DNA from: Palsa-504 sp963767565
GTDB taxonomy: Bacteria; Actinomycetota; Actinomycetes; Streptosporangiales; Streptosporangiaceae
Length of the DNA stretch: 64,000 bases
NCBI GenBank assembly: GCA_963767565.1
Contig: CAVYEG010000006.1
Location: forward strand, 620,001 to 684,000
Direction of reading: 5' to 3'
Shown: positions 7,882 through 16,091 of the stretch, piece by piece
How positions within the stretch are numbered: position 1 is the first letter of the stretch
Layout: each line of letters starts with the position of its first letter
Notes under the pieces: generated by a model
What the model was told of the DNA's origin: nothing
The model's input: only the letters and a program-made list of their open reading frames with translations
Databases searched by the model: none
Program-made: the position numbers and the translations under genes

Positions 7882-10425
7882 GTGCTCACCTACGCCGAGG
7901 CGCAGCAGCGCTCCCGGCTCATCGATGTCCTCGGATATGACGTCGACCTCGACGTCAGCGGCGGCCAGGACGCGTTCGGCTCGGCGAGCGTCGTCCGGTT
8001 CGGCTGCCGGGAGCCGGGTGCGGCGAGTTTCATCGAGCTGCGGCCGTCCCGGCTAAACCGCGTGGTGCTGAACGGCCAGGAGCTGGATCCGGGGATCTTG
8101 CACGGAAACCGGCTGCCGCTGGCCCGCTTGCAGGCCGTCAACGAGCTCCGGGTCGAGGCCGATATGCCGTACTCGCAGGCCGGGGCGGGCGTGCACCGCT
8201 TCACCGACACCGCCGACGACCAGGTCTACCTGGCGCTGCACGCCGGGCTGGACCACGCGCAGCGGGTCTTCGCGGCCTTCGATCAGCCGGACCTGAAGGC
8301 GCCGTTCAGCGCGACCGTCACCGCGCCCGGCCCGTGGACCGTCATCGGGAACGGCACGGCGCGGCCCGCTGAGACTGCGCAGGACGCGCCGCCCGGCGCC
8401 CGCCGGTGGCAGCTGGCCGCCACCCCGCCCATCTCTACCTACCTGTTCACCCTGCTGGCCGGTCCCTACCACAGCGTCCGCGCCGAACATCGCGGCCTGG
8501 CCTTCGGCCTGCACGCCCGGCGGTCCCTGGCCGGACCGCTGCACCGCGACGCCGACGAGATCCTCGCCATTACCCGGGCCTGTTTCGACCGGTACCTGGA
8601 GATCTTCACCGAGCCCTACCCGTTCGACTCCTACGATCAGGCCTTCGTCCCCGAGCTCGCGGCCGGCGCGGTGGAGAACCCCGGCTGCGTCACCTTCCGG
8701 GACGAGTTCCTGTTCCCGGCCGCCGCCACCCGGGCCGAGCGGCAGCTCCGCGGCATCGTCATCGCGCACGAGATGGCGCACATGTGGTTCGGCGACCTGG
8801 TCACCATGCGGTGGTGGAACGACGTGTGGCTGAGTGAGTCGTTCGCCGAGTACATGGGCTTCCAGGTGCTGTCAGAAGCCACCGCCTTCACCGCCACCTG
8901 GGCCGACTGCGCCCTGGCCCGTAAGCCGCGCGGCTACGACGCCGACCAGCGGGCCTCCACGCACCCGGTCGCGCCCGGCACCCTGGACGTCCCCGATAAC
9001 GATGCCGCGCTCTCCACCTACGACGACATCTCCTACGCCAAGGGCGCCGCGGCGCTGCGCCAGCTCGTGGCCTGGACCGGCTGGCCGGCCTTCATGGCCG
9101 GGATCAACGACTATCTGGCCCGGTACCGGTTCGGGAGCGCGACCCTGGCCGATCTGATGGCCTGCCTCGGCCGCGCGTCCGGCGCCGACCTGGACGGCTG
9201 GGCGGACCGCTGGCTGCGCACCACCGGCGTGGACACCCTCACCGTGCGCCTGGACGGCGTGACCCCGCGCACCGGGTCCGTGGCGCACCACGGCCGCAGG
9301 CCGCACCGGGTGTGGATCGGCGTGTACGACCGGCCGCCCGGCGATGCCGGCCGGCTCGTGCTCCGGGCCAGCCTGCCGGTGAGTATCGGAGCGGACGAGG
9401 CGGAAGTGGAACTGCCGGACGGCACCGCCGATCCGCCGCCTGCCCTGCTGCTGCCCAACGACGGCGACTTCAGCTTCTGCAAGATACGGCTCGACCCGCA
9501 GTCCTGGGCGGCCCTGAGCACATGGCTGGGACAGCTACCCGACTCGCTGAGCCGGGCGGTGGCCTGGAATGCGGCCCGGGACCTGGTCCGCGACGGCGAG
9601 CTGCCGGCCCGCAGCTACCTCGATCTGGCGGCGCGGCATCTGCCCGCCGAGACCGACACCTCGATCACCGGGCAGGTGCTCGGCTACGCCCGCTGGATGA
9701 TCGCCGACCGTTACCTGCCGCGGTCCGCCCGGGCCACGGCCCTGGCGGACCTGGCCGGCCTGTGCCGGGTCATGCTCGGGCGCCCCCCCGCGAACGAGGA
9801 CGCCGACGGGATCCGGCTGGTCGCCGGGCTGGGACTGATCGACAGCGCCGCCCGCCCGGACGACATCGCCGAGTTGCGCTCCTGGCTCGAGGGCGGACGC
9901 TGGCCGGGCGGCCCGCACCTGGATTCCCGGCTGCGCTGGCAGATCGTCCTGCGGCTCGCGGTCCTGGGCGCCATCGGCGAGCCCGGGATCGAGCAGGAGG
10001 CCGGCCGAGACCCGACCGCGGCCGGGCCGCAGAGCGCGGCCCGCTGCCGCGCCGCGCTCCCCGACCCGCCGGCCAAGCAGGCCGCCTGGGCGGCGATGTT
10101 CGGCCAGGCCCAGGCGGGCGGACCGTCCAGCGCCCTGCGAGCCGCCACCGCCGAAGGCTTCTGGCAGGCCGACCAGGCGGACACCCTGACCGGATATGCC
10201 CTGCGCTACTTCCCGGCGCTGGCTGACCTGGCCGGCCAGGGTGAGGCGGCCACGGCCCGGGTACTGGTACGGCACGGCTTCCCGCATCACGCGGCGGACG
10301 CCGCGACGCTGCGCGCGGGCCAGGAGTGCCTGGCCGGCGGCGGGATCACCGGCTCGCTGCGCAGGCTGCTGGCCGATCAGCTCGAGGATCTGGGCCGGGC
10401 GGTGCGGGTGAGCTCAGGTCCCTGA
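7882..10425 (+). CDS. pepN: Aminopeptidase N, M1 family zinc metallopeptidase
   Basis: An 847-residue cytoplasmic exopeptidase that removes N-terminal residues from peptides, of normal length for actinobacterial PepN. The exopeptidase motif GAVENPGCVTF (GAMEN type) lies near residue 260. The zinc site HEMAHMWFGDLV is followed by the third ligand in WLSESFAEYMG near residue 295-320. The C-terminal half is the helical ERAP1-like domain, rich in Ala/Leu. The GTG start at 7882 is directly followed by conserved LTYAEAQQRSRLIDVLGYDV. TAGGCT at 7840-7845 could be its -10 box. Confidence 0.95.
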   Translation: MLTYAEAQQRSRLIDVLGYDVDLDVSGGQDAFGSASVVRFGCREPGAASFIELRPSRLNRVVLNGQELDPGILHGNRLPLARLQAVNELRVEADMPYSQAGAGVHRFTDTADDQVYLALHAGLDHAQRVFAAFDQPDLKAPFSATVTAPGPWTVIGNGTARPAETAQDAPPGARRWQLAATPPISTYLFTLLAGPYHSVRAEHRGLAFGLHARRSLAGPLHRDADEILAITRACFDRYLEIFTEPYPFDSYDQAFVPELAAGAVENPGCVTFRDEFLFPAAATRAERQLRGIVIAHEMAHMWFGDLVTMRWWNDVWLSESFAEYMGFQVLSEATAFTATWADCALARKPRGYDADQRASTHPVAPGTLDVPDNDAALSTYDDISYAKGAAALRQLVAWTGWPAFMAGINDYLARYRFGSATLADLMACLGRASGADLDGWADRWLRTTGVDTLTVRLDGVTPRTGSVAHHGRRPHRVWIGVYDRPPGDAGRLVLRASLPVSIGADEAEVELPDGTADPPPALLLPNDGDFSFCKIRLDPQSWAALSTWLGQLPDSLSRAVAWNAARDLVRDGELPARSYLDLAARHLPAETDTSITGQVLGYARWMIADRYLPRSARATALADLAGLCRVMLGRPPANEDADGIRLVAGLGLIDSAARPDDIAELRSWLEGGRWPGGPHLDSRLRWQIVLRLAVLGAIGEPGIEQEAGRDPTAAGPQSAARCRAALPDPPAKQAAWAAMFGQAQAGGPSSALRAATAEGFWQADQADTLTGYALRYFPALADLAGQGEAATARVLVRHGFPHHAADAATLRAGQECLAGGGITGSLRRLLADQLEDLGRAVRVSSGP

Positions 10426-10527
10426 CCCGCCCAGCCCGAGCAGCCGGATGGCGTTGTCCTTGAGGATCTTGGGCCGGACTTCCGGCTTGATGTCGAGCAG
10501 GTCGAAGTCGAGGGGCTCGTCACTCCG
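10414..10527 (-). pseudogene. C-terminal remnant of an amidohydrolase-2-type protein
   Basis: In the minus frame the last codons read DFDLLDIKPEVRPKILKDNA and end IRLLGLGGSGT. The pattern KILKDNAIRLLGL closely resembles the ending of metal-dependent amidohydrolases of the ACMSD/amidohydrolase-2 family (usually NAxRLxGL). Upstream of about 10527 the frame runs antisense-like into the next gene and has no amidohydrolase sequence, so only about 35 residues survive. The remnant also overlaps the 3' end of pepN by 12 bp. Identification rests on a short motif. Confidence 0.45.
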
Positions 10528-10528
10528 G

Positions 10529-11959
10529 CTAATCCCGGCCGGGCTTGACGTAGCCGAAGAACGCGCGGCGCTTGATGAGCTCGGCCACCTCGGCCGGGAC
10601 CATGGTCTCCCAGGAATCGTCTCGCGCGGCGATCCGGCGCAGCACGTCCCGGCTGAAGATCGGCAGGTACTCGGGCCGGAAGTTGTCGAGGTCGACGAAA
10701 CTCCCCCGCCCGTGCAGGTAGTCGTACAGCGGCTGCAGCTCGGGCTGGACCTTGATGGTGTCCACCGTCCGCAGCTCCTCATCCGGGCCGGGCCGGTGCG
10801 GGTAGACGTAGAGCTTCAGCCCGTTCTTGAACAGCCGCCCGAAGCTCTCCAGGATCCCGCCGGGCAGCTGCGCGTGGTTCTTCTCGTCGAACAGGTCGAT
10901 CAGGCTGGGCACGCCCATGACGATGCCGATCCGCTCGGCTGAGCGTTCCGCGATGTAAGCGGCCAGCCGGTAGTAGTCGAAGTAGTCGGTGATCAGCACC
11001 GTCTCGCCGCAGGCGGCCAGCAGCTCGGCCCGGGCCAGGAAGTCCCGCCGGTCGACGTCCTGACCGCCGGCCAGCAGGTTCCGCATGGTGATCTCGGTGA
11101 GCTGCAGGATCGGCTTGCCGGCCACCGCCGGGTCCTGCGCGAACTTCTCCTTGGCGGTGGCCAGCATGTCCAGGTTGACGTGCGTCGGCGGCCGGAAGCT
11201 GCCCCGCTCGACCAGGATCGCCTTCTTGCGCAGCACCTCGCTGGGCTGCAGCACCTCGCGGTCCGGGCCGAACATGGCCACCCCGCTCAGCCCCAGCTGG
11301 ACCAGCTTGAGCGCCATCAGCCGGTTATCCACGCCGCGGAACTCGATGCCGCGGAACTGGATCATGTCGATCTCGATCCGGCCGGTGGTCAGCCGGTCGA
11401 GCAGGCTCTCGATGAGCTTGTCCGGCTCATGGTGGTGGAAGAACGCCCCGTACAGCATGTTCAGCCCGACGATCCCCAGCGCCTCCTGCTGCGCGAACGC
11501 CTCGACGTCGAGCATCCGCACGTGCATGACGATCTGGCTCGGTTCGTCGTGCGGCTGGGCCTGGAACTTCACGCCCATCCAGCCGTGGCATTCGTTGCCG
11601 CCCCGGAAGCTGCGCGCGACCACGGTGTCGGCGAAGGCGAAGAAGCAGTTCATGTCGCCGCGTTCGTCGTCCAGCCGCTCGACGTTGAGCGCGAACTCCT
11701 TGTCCAGCATGCCCTGCAGACGGCCCATGGAGACGTACCGCTCCGCCTTTCCGTACACGGCGTCGCTGACCGCCATGTCGTAGGCCGAGATGGACTTGGC
11801 CACGGTGCCCGCGGCCCCGCCGACCCGGAAAAACCAGCGGACGACCTCCTGCCCGGCCCCGATCTCCGCGATCGTCCCGTACCAGCGCGGATCCAGGTTG
11901 ATCTGGAGCGCCTTCTGGTGCGTATCGGATTGGTGGCCGCCGACGATCAGCTCGGACAT
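10529..11959 (-). CDS. Conserved protein of unknown function, about 476 residues
   Basis: I recognise this as a widespread conserved bacterial protein without an established role. It is sometimes given names such as nicotinate-nucleotide adenylyltransferase or TonB-box protein, and I see no sequence basis for either. It is soluble, with no signal peptide. Conserved-looking blocks are LDPRWYGTIAEIGAGQEVVR, FRVGGAAGTVAKSISAYDM, QLTEITMRNLL and SRDVLRRIAARDDSW. Two ATGs are possible (11962 and 11959). The second is 5 nt after GGGGAG and was chosen. It converges on pepN, and no neighbour suggests a pathway. Confidence 0.8.
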   Translation of the reverse strand: MSELIVGGHQSDTHQKALQINLDPRWYGTIAEIGAGQEVVRWFFRVGGAAGTVAKSISAYDMAVSDAVYGKAERYVSMGRLQGMLDKEFALNVERLDDERGDMNCFFAFADTVVARSFRGGNECHGWMGVKFQAQPHDEPSQIVMHVRMLDVEAFAQQEALGIVGLNMLYGAFFHHHEPDKLIESLLDRLTTGRIEIDMIQFRGIEFRGVDNRLMALKLVQLGLSGVAMFGPDREVLQPSEVLRKKAILVERGSFRPPTHVNLDMLATAKEKFAQDPAVAGKPILQLTEITMRNLLAGGQDVDRRDFLARAELLAACGETVLITDYFDYYRLAAYIAERSAERIGIVMGVPSLIDLFDEKNHAQLPGGILESFGRLFKNGLKLYVYPHRPGPDEELRTVDTIKVQPELQPLYDYLHGRGSFVDLDNFRPEYLPIFSRDVLRRIAARDDSWETMVPAEVAELIKRRAFFGYVKPGRD

Positions 11960-11962
11960 CAT

Positions 11963-12367
11963 CTCTCCCCTGCGTGCTGCTGTCTGCCGCCTGCCCCGGG
12001 GCGGCCCGGCACGGTCATTGGTCGCTGGGATTGTACTAATTCCGCGTAATCCGACGCCAGTGACTGCTGGCCCGGCGAGCTGAACCTCATGACCGCCGGA
12101 CGCGGCCCCGCCGCTGCCGCCGGTACCGCTCAAGCCGCGCTGAGGGGAGCGGGCCGTGACTGCTGATACCGCCGCCCGTTCGGCCGAATGGATCTTTACT
12201 GGCGCGCGACCGGTTCGTTGGTGCCGGGGACCGGCGGCGGCGGGTTGCGGTAGCCTCCCGCTGCGGGGTCAGCAGCTCCGACTCCGCGGTGGCCTCGATG
12301 ATGCGGATCAGCCAGGGGCCAGGTGGTGCCAGGCCGGAATGTCGGTGGCCGGGACTAGCCTCGGACG
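11963..12367. other. Non-coding interval of about 400 bp
   Basis: Short open frames here have no conserved sequence, no ribosome site and atypical composition. The only element I can support is a TAGCCT -10 box at 12356-12361 belonging to the next gene. Confidence 0.5.
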
Positions 12368-13078
12368 ATGGACATCATTCTGATTCCCGGATTCTGGCTC
12401 GACGCGTCGTCCTGGGACGAGGTCGTACCCGCCCTGGAACAGGCGGGACACTGCACCCATCCGCTCACGCTGCCCGGCATGGAGTCCAGGGACGCCGACC
12501 GTTCGGGTATCACCCTGCGCGATCACATCGACGCGGTCGTCGGCGTCATCGACTCCCTTGACCCGGCGGGCGGCAAGGTCGTGCTGGCCGGGCATTCCGG
12601 CGGCGGCGCGATCGCCCACGCCGCGGTCGACGCCCGGCCGGACCGGGTGGCCCGGGTGATCTACGTCGACAGCGGTCCGCTGGGCGACGGCGGGCTGATC
12701 AACGACGAGATGCCGACCGAAAACGGCGAGGTCCCGCTGCCCGACTGGTCGCTGTTTGACGCCGAGGACCTGGTTGACCTGGACGACGACCTGCGCGCCG
12801 CCTTTCGCGCGCGGGCCATCCCGACACCCGAGCACGTCGCGAGCGACCGGCAGCAGCTGTCCGACGAGCGGCGCTACGACGTGCCCGTCACGGTCATCGC
12901 GTGCGAGTTCCCGAGTGCCACGCTGCGCAAATGGATCGAGGAAGAGCACCCGTACGTGCGGGAGCTCACCAAGATCCGCGAGGTAGACTTCGTAGATCTG
13001 CCCACCGGTCACTGGCCCCAGTTCACCCGGCCGGCCGATCTGGCTCAGGCCATCCTGGCCAGCGTCGGACCCGCCTGA
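12368..13078 (+). CDS. Alpha/beta-hydrolase fold protein
   Basis: A 236-residue soluble hydrolase. The opening IILIPGFWLDASSW gives the oxyanion region. The nucleophile elbow GHSGGG lies near residue 77, and the C-terminal GHWPQF supplies the probable catalytic histidine. It resembles small AB_hydrolase_6 proteins (methyl-ester or lactone hydrolases), but the substrate cannot be assigned. The -10-like TAGCCT at 12356-12361 is only 6 bp before the ATG and no Shine-Dalgarno is visible, so the mRNA is probably leaderless. The GntR gene follows 48 bp later with its own promoter. Confidence 0.85.
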   Translation: MDIILIPGFWLDASSWDEVVPALEQAGHCTHPLTLPGMESRDADRSGITLRDHIDAVVGVIDSLDPAGGKVVLAGHSGGGAIAHAAVDARPDRVARVIYVDSGPLGDGGLINDEMPTENGEVPLPDWSLFDAEDLVDLDDDLRAAFRARAIPTPEHVASDRQQLSDERRYDVPVTVIACEFPSATLRKWIEEEHPYVRELTKIREVDFVDLPTGHWPQFTRPADLAQAILASVGPA

Positions 13079-13126
13079 CCGCCGGGACCAGCGCCGGACC
13101 GCCGAGGCCAGATACGCTCAGCTTTC

Positions 13127-13912
13127 ATGGCAGTAGATCCGGCGGTTTCCCGTTCGCCGTCCCTTTACCGCAAGGTGGCCGAGGACATCAAGGCGGCCAT
13201 CGCGGCGGGCGGCTACGCAGCGGGGACCCGGCTGCCGTCCGAGGCCGAGCTCGCCGAGCGCTACTCGGTGTCCCGCGGCACGATCCGCCAGGCGTTCGCG
13301 GCGCTGCGCGCCGACGGGGTGATCGCCTCCCGGCGCGGCGCGCGGCGGGTGGTCATCGGCGGCCCGCGGGTGCAGAGCTTCGGCGAGCTGCTGTCCTTCT
13401 CCCGCTGGGCCCGGGCCATCGGCGAGGTACCGGGCGGCCAGGTCGTCGCCCTGCAGCGCCGGCCGGCCAAAGCACTGGAAGCCGAGCGCCTGGCCCTGCC
13501 GCCCGGTGCCCCGATCTACCACCTGACCCGGGTGCGCCTGCTGTCCGGGCGGCCGGTGATGGTAGAGCGCGGCGTCTACCCGGACCGGGTCGGCGTGCTG
13601 GTGGCGGGCATGGACCTGGAGCAGGAGTCGATCACCGAGCGGCTGGAGGAGCTGGGCATCGTCTTCGCCGAAGCCGAGCACGTGATGGACGCGGTGCCCG
13701 CCTCCGCGCTGGACGCCCGGCTGCTCGGCATCAGCCCGCGGGTAGCTATGCTGCGCGAGCGCCGCCTGACCACGGAGCTGGCCGGGGTGCCCGTGGAGTG
13801 GTCGGACGACCGCTACCTGGGCAGCGCCGTGGCGTTCAGCGTGCACAACTCGATCGCGGTCAATGCCCTGTCCCGCACGCCCGCCCGCTCAGGCCCGGAC
13901 CAGCGCCTCTAG
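13127..13912 (+). CDS. GntR-family regulator, HutC/UTRA subfamily
   Basis: A 261-residue regulator. An N-terminal winged helix (about residues 12-75) reads LYRKVAEDIKAAIAAG, LPSEAELAERYSVSRGTIRQ and RRGARRVVIG. A UTRA effector domain follows (YHLTRVRLLSGRPVMVERGV, then RRLTTELAGVPVEWSDDRY). UTRA members next to phosphonate genes, such as PhnF/PhnR types, sense phosphonate metabolites. The adjacent FAD oxidase and phosphonatase-like genes suggest that role here. TACGCT at 13113-13118 ends 8 bp before the ATG, so a leaderless start is likely. Its 3' end overlaps the remnant of an HD-domain oxygenase on the other strand. Confidence 0.92.
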   Translation: MAVDPAVSRSPSLYRKVAEDIKAAIAAGGYAAGTRLPSEAELAERYSVSRGTIRQAFAALRADGVIASRRGARRVVIGGPRVQSFGELLSFSRWARAIGEVPGGQVVALQRRPAKALEAERLALPPGAPIYHLTRVRLLSGRPVMVERGVYPDRVGVLVAGMDLEQESITERLEELGIVFAEAEHVMDAVPASALDARLLGISPRVAMLRERRLTTELAGVPVEWSDDRYLGSAVAFSVHNSIAVNALSRTPARSGPDQRL

Positions 13913-14078
13913 CAGCGGCGCGAAGTGCGCGAAGCCCGGGCGGCGTGACCGCCGGGTCCTTGGCCTCGTCGTCCCAGCGGCGCACCGACACCGCGTCCCC
14001 CGCGTCCCCGGTGCGCCCGCAGCCAAACAGCAGGGAAACACAGTTCCTGATCTCCGACGGATAGCTGCAGTCCGCCAT
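13889..14078 (-). pseudogene. Remnant of a phosphonate-degradation HD-domain oxygenase (PhnZ-like C-terminus)
   Basis: One frame reads DAGDAVSVRRWDDEAKDP. A second frame, beginning 20-30 bp later, reads RRPGFAHFAPLLEALVRA and then stops. Joined by dropping one base in the GGG run complementary to 13935-13937, they give RRWDDEAKDPAVTPPGFAH and the rest. This matches the usual C-terminus of PhnZ-like HD-domain oxygenases as I remember it (RRWDDxAK...PGxxHYxPLLE). The metal-binding HD domain that should lie upstream is absent, so the gene is decayed. PhnZ-type enzymes cleave hydroxylated aminoethylphosphonate to glycine and phosphate. The neighbours support this identity. Confidence 0.55.
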
Positions 14079-14138
14079 CGTTCCAGCTCACCATGCATTC
14101 CTCCGCATCCGACGGTATCCCGAAAAACCCAGAGTTGG

Positions 14139-14165
14139 CTATACATGTTGAAAAATGACTATACT
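14139..14165 (+). promoter_or_regulatory. Promoter and repeated CTATAC boxes before the FAD oxidase gene
   Basis: TATACT (14160-14165) is a good -10 box placed 7 bp before the GTG at 14173. CTATAC occurs at 14139-14144 and 14159-14164, spaced exactly 20 bp (two helical turns), with the second copy inside the -10. From memory, the core resembles the TGGTCTATACCA-like operators of GntR/UTRA phosphonate regulators. This would suit control by the regulator encoded at 13127-13912. Confidence 0.5.
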
Positions 14166-14172
14166 GGCGCCC

Positions 14173-15297
14173 GTGAGGCTGACGCAGCGGATCGTGGTCG
14201 TCGGCGGAGGCGTGCTCGGCACGATGCACGCGGTGATGGCCCGGCGGCGCGGTTACGAGGTCGTGCACCTGGAACGGGAGGCCGAGGCGCGCGGCGCGAG
14301 CGTCAGGAACTTCGGCCTGGTCTGGGTGAGCGGCCGGCGGGCCGGCGCCGAGCTCGGCCTGGCGCTGCGCGCCCGCGAGCTGTGGCAGGAACTGGCGGCT
14401 GCCGCCCCGGGCCTGGGCTTCCGCCCCGCGGGCTCGCTGACCCTGGCCACCGACGACGCGGAGCTCCGGGTCCTGAAGGAAGCGGCCGCCCTGCCCGACG
14501 CGGACCGGCGCCGGTTCGAGCTGCTCGACCCGGGCGGGGTCCGCGAGGTCAACCCGGCCCTGCGCGGCGAGCTGGCCGGCGGCCTGCTGTGCCGCGCCGA
14601 CGCGATCGTCGAGCCGCGCCAGGTGCTGCCGGCGCTGCGTGAGCACCTGACTGGAGACGGCTACCAGTGGCTGCCGGGGCGGGAGGTTACCGAGATCGCG
14701 CCCAACGCGGTGCGCGATCACACCGGGGCCTGGCACCAGTGCGACCTGGTCCTGCTGTGCCCCGGTGCCGCGTTCACCGGGGTGGCCGGCCGGTACCAGC
14801 GGTTCCTGGCCCGCGACGGGGTGCGCCGGGTCAGGCTGCAGATGATGCAGACCGCGCCGCTGGCCGAGCGGCTGACCACGGCGGTGGCCGACGGCGACTC
14901 GCTGCGCTACTACCCCGCCTACGAGCTGCCGGGCCGCAGCCAGCTGCCGCCGCAGCCGCCGGTAGCCGCGCGGGCCCGCGCGCAGCTGCTCCTGGTCCAG
15001 CGGGCCGACGGCGGCCTGACCATCGGCGACACGCACGAATACGAGGAGCCTTTCGCCTTCGACGTGGACTCCGACGCCTACGATCACCTGCTCGGCCGGG
15101 CCGCGGCACTGCTCGGCGCCGCGGTCCCGCGCGTCCGGCGCCGCTGGGCCGGGGTGTACAGCGAGGTCACTCAGCCGGCCGCCGGCCAGGCGCTGTACCA
15201 CAGATCCGAGCCCGAGCCCGGCGTCGTGCTGGTCACCGCGCCGGGCGGGCGGGGCATGACCTGTGCCCCGGCCATAGCGGAGGAGACTTTCCGATGA
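14173..15297 (+). CDS. FAD-dependent amine oxidoreductase of the phosphonate-associated type
   Basis: A 374-residue DAO-fold flavoprotein. The dinucleotide motif RIVVVGGGVLGTMHAV is at the N-terminus, followed by SVRNFGLVWVSGRR, which matches the family linked to phosphonate operons (TIGR03364-like). The C-terminal VTAPGGRGMTCAPAIAEE closes the FAD site. Members of this group are reported to oxidise 2-aminoethylphosphonate or N-alkyl derivatives to phosphonoacetaldehyde. The next gene, a phosphonatase-like hydrolase, would then release phosphate. An ATG at 14155 is in frame but lies upstream of the predicted transcription start, so the leaderless GTG at 14173 is preferred. The stop overlaps the next start (ATGA). 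Confidence 0.85.
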   Translation: MRLTQRIVVVGGGVLGTMHAVMARRRGYEVVHLEREAEARGASVRNFGLVWVSGRRAGAELGLALRARELWQELAAAAPGLGFRPAGSLTLATDDAELRVLKEAAALPDADRRRFELLDPGGVREVNPALRGELAGGLLCRADAIVEPRQVLPALREHLTGDGYQWLPGREVTEIAPNAVRDHTGAWHQCDLVLLCPGAAFTGVAGRYQRFLARDGVRRVRLQMMQTAPLAERLTTAVADGDSLRYYPAYELPGRSQLPPQPPVAARARAQLLLVQRADGGLTIGDTHEYEEPFAFDVDSDAYDHLLGRAAALLGAAVPRVRRRWAGVYSEVTQPAAGQALYHRSEPEPGVVLVTAPGGRGMTCAPAIAEETFR

Positions 15298-15983
15298 GCC
15301 GCATCACCGTCGCCTGCCTGGACATGGCCGGCACCACGGTCCGCGACCACGGCACCGTGATGGCGGCCTTCACCTCGGCCATCGCGGCACAGAACCTGCC
15401 GGTACGGGCGTTCAGCCAGGCCATGCGGGACGTGCGGTCGAGCATGGGCCAGTCCAAGATCGAGGTGTTCCGCCGGATCCTGGGCGACGAGCGGGCCGCC
15501 CAGCAGACCAACGAGGCCTTCGAGCACCACTACGCGGCGGCTGTCCAGGCGGGCCAGGTGGCGGCCATGCCGGGCGCGGAGGAGGTCTTCAAGACCTGCC
15601 GCGACGCCGGCATCCGGGTCTGCCTGGCCACCGGCTTCGCCCCGGTCACCCGAGATGCCATCATCTCCGAGCTGGGCTGGGGGGACCTGATCGACCTGGC
15701 CCTGTCCCCCGCCGACACGGGCTTGCTGGGGTCGGAAGGACGCGGCCGCCCGTGGCCGGACCTGCCGCTGACCGCGCTGCTGCGGCTGCGCGGCGGCGCC
15801 GTCAGCGAGCTCGCGGTGGCCGGCGACACGGCCAGCGACGTGGAGTCGGGCCTGCGTGCCGGGGCGGCAGTGGTGGCGGGCGTGCTGACCGGCGCCGGCT
15901 CCCGGGCGGACCTGGAGAACGCCGGCGCACCGCTCATCCTCGACTCGATCGCCGCCATCCTGCCGCACCTCATCGCGTCGTAG
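15294..15983 (+). CDS. Phosphonatase-like HAD hydrolase (phosphonoacetaldehyde hydrolase-like)
   Basis: A 229-residue HAD enzyme. Motif I is CLDMAGTTV. The cap segment SSMGQSKIEVFRR contains MGxxKI, matching the Schiff-base lysine context of PhnX (MGLLKI). Motif II is LATGFAPVTR; motif III/IV includes GRGRPWPDL and AVAGDTASDVESG. It should cleave the C-P bond of phosphonoacetaldehyde to acetaldehyde and phosphate. The family also contains phosphonatase-like proteins of uncertain activity. It is translationally coupled to the FAD oxidase (ATGA) and preceded by GGAGGAG. Confidence 0.85.
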   Translation: MSRITVACLDMAGTTVRDHGTVMAAFTSAIAAQNLPVRAFSQAMRDVRSSMGQSKIEVFRRILGDERAAQQTNEAFEHHYAAAVQAGQVAAMPGAEEVFKTCRDAGIRVCLATGFAPVTRDAIISELGWGDLIDLALSPADTGLLGSEGRGRPWPDLPLTALLRLRGGAVSELAVAGDTASDVESGLRAGAAVVAGVLTGAGSRADLENAGAPLILDSIAAILPHLIAS

Positions 15984-16091
15984 CCGTCCGGGTCCCTGGC
16001 CGACCACCCTGACAGCTGGTTAGGATGTGCCCTCAGCGACTTACCTCCGCTTCTGTGGGGGAAGCAAAGCGGCATAAGCGCGGGTAAGGCC

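Noticed and set aside
12156..12383. Short plus-strand frame before the alpha/beta hydrolase
   Set aside because: No homology, crosses the hydrolase promoter and start in another frame.
14148..14165. TTGAAA followed by TATACT as a classical promoter
   Set aside because: Spacing is only 6 bp. The -10 is accepted, but this -35 is not; TTGGCT at 14135 with 19 bp is a weak alternative.
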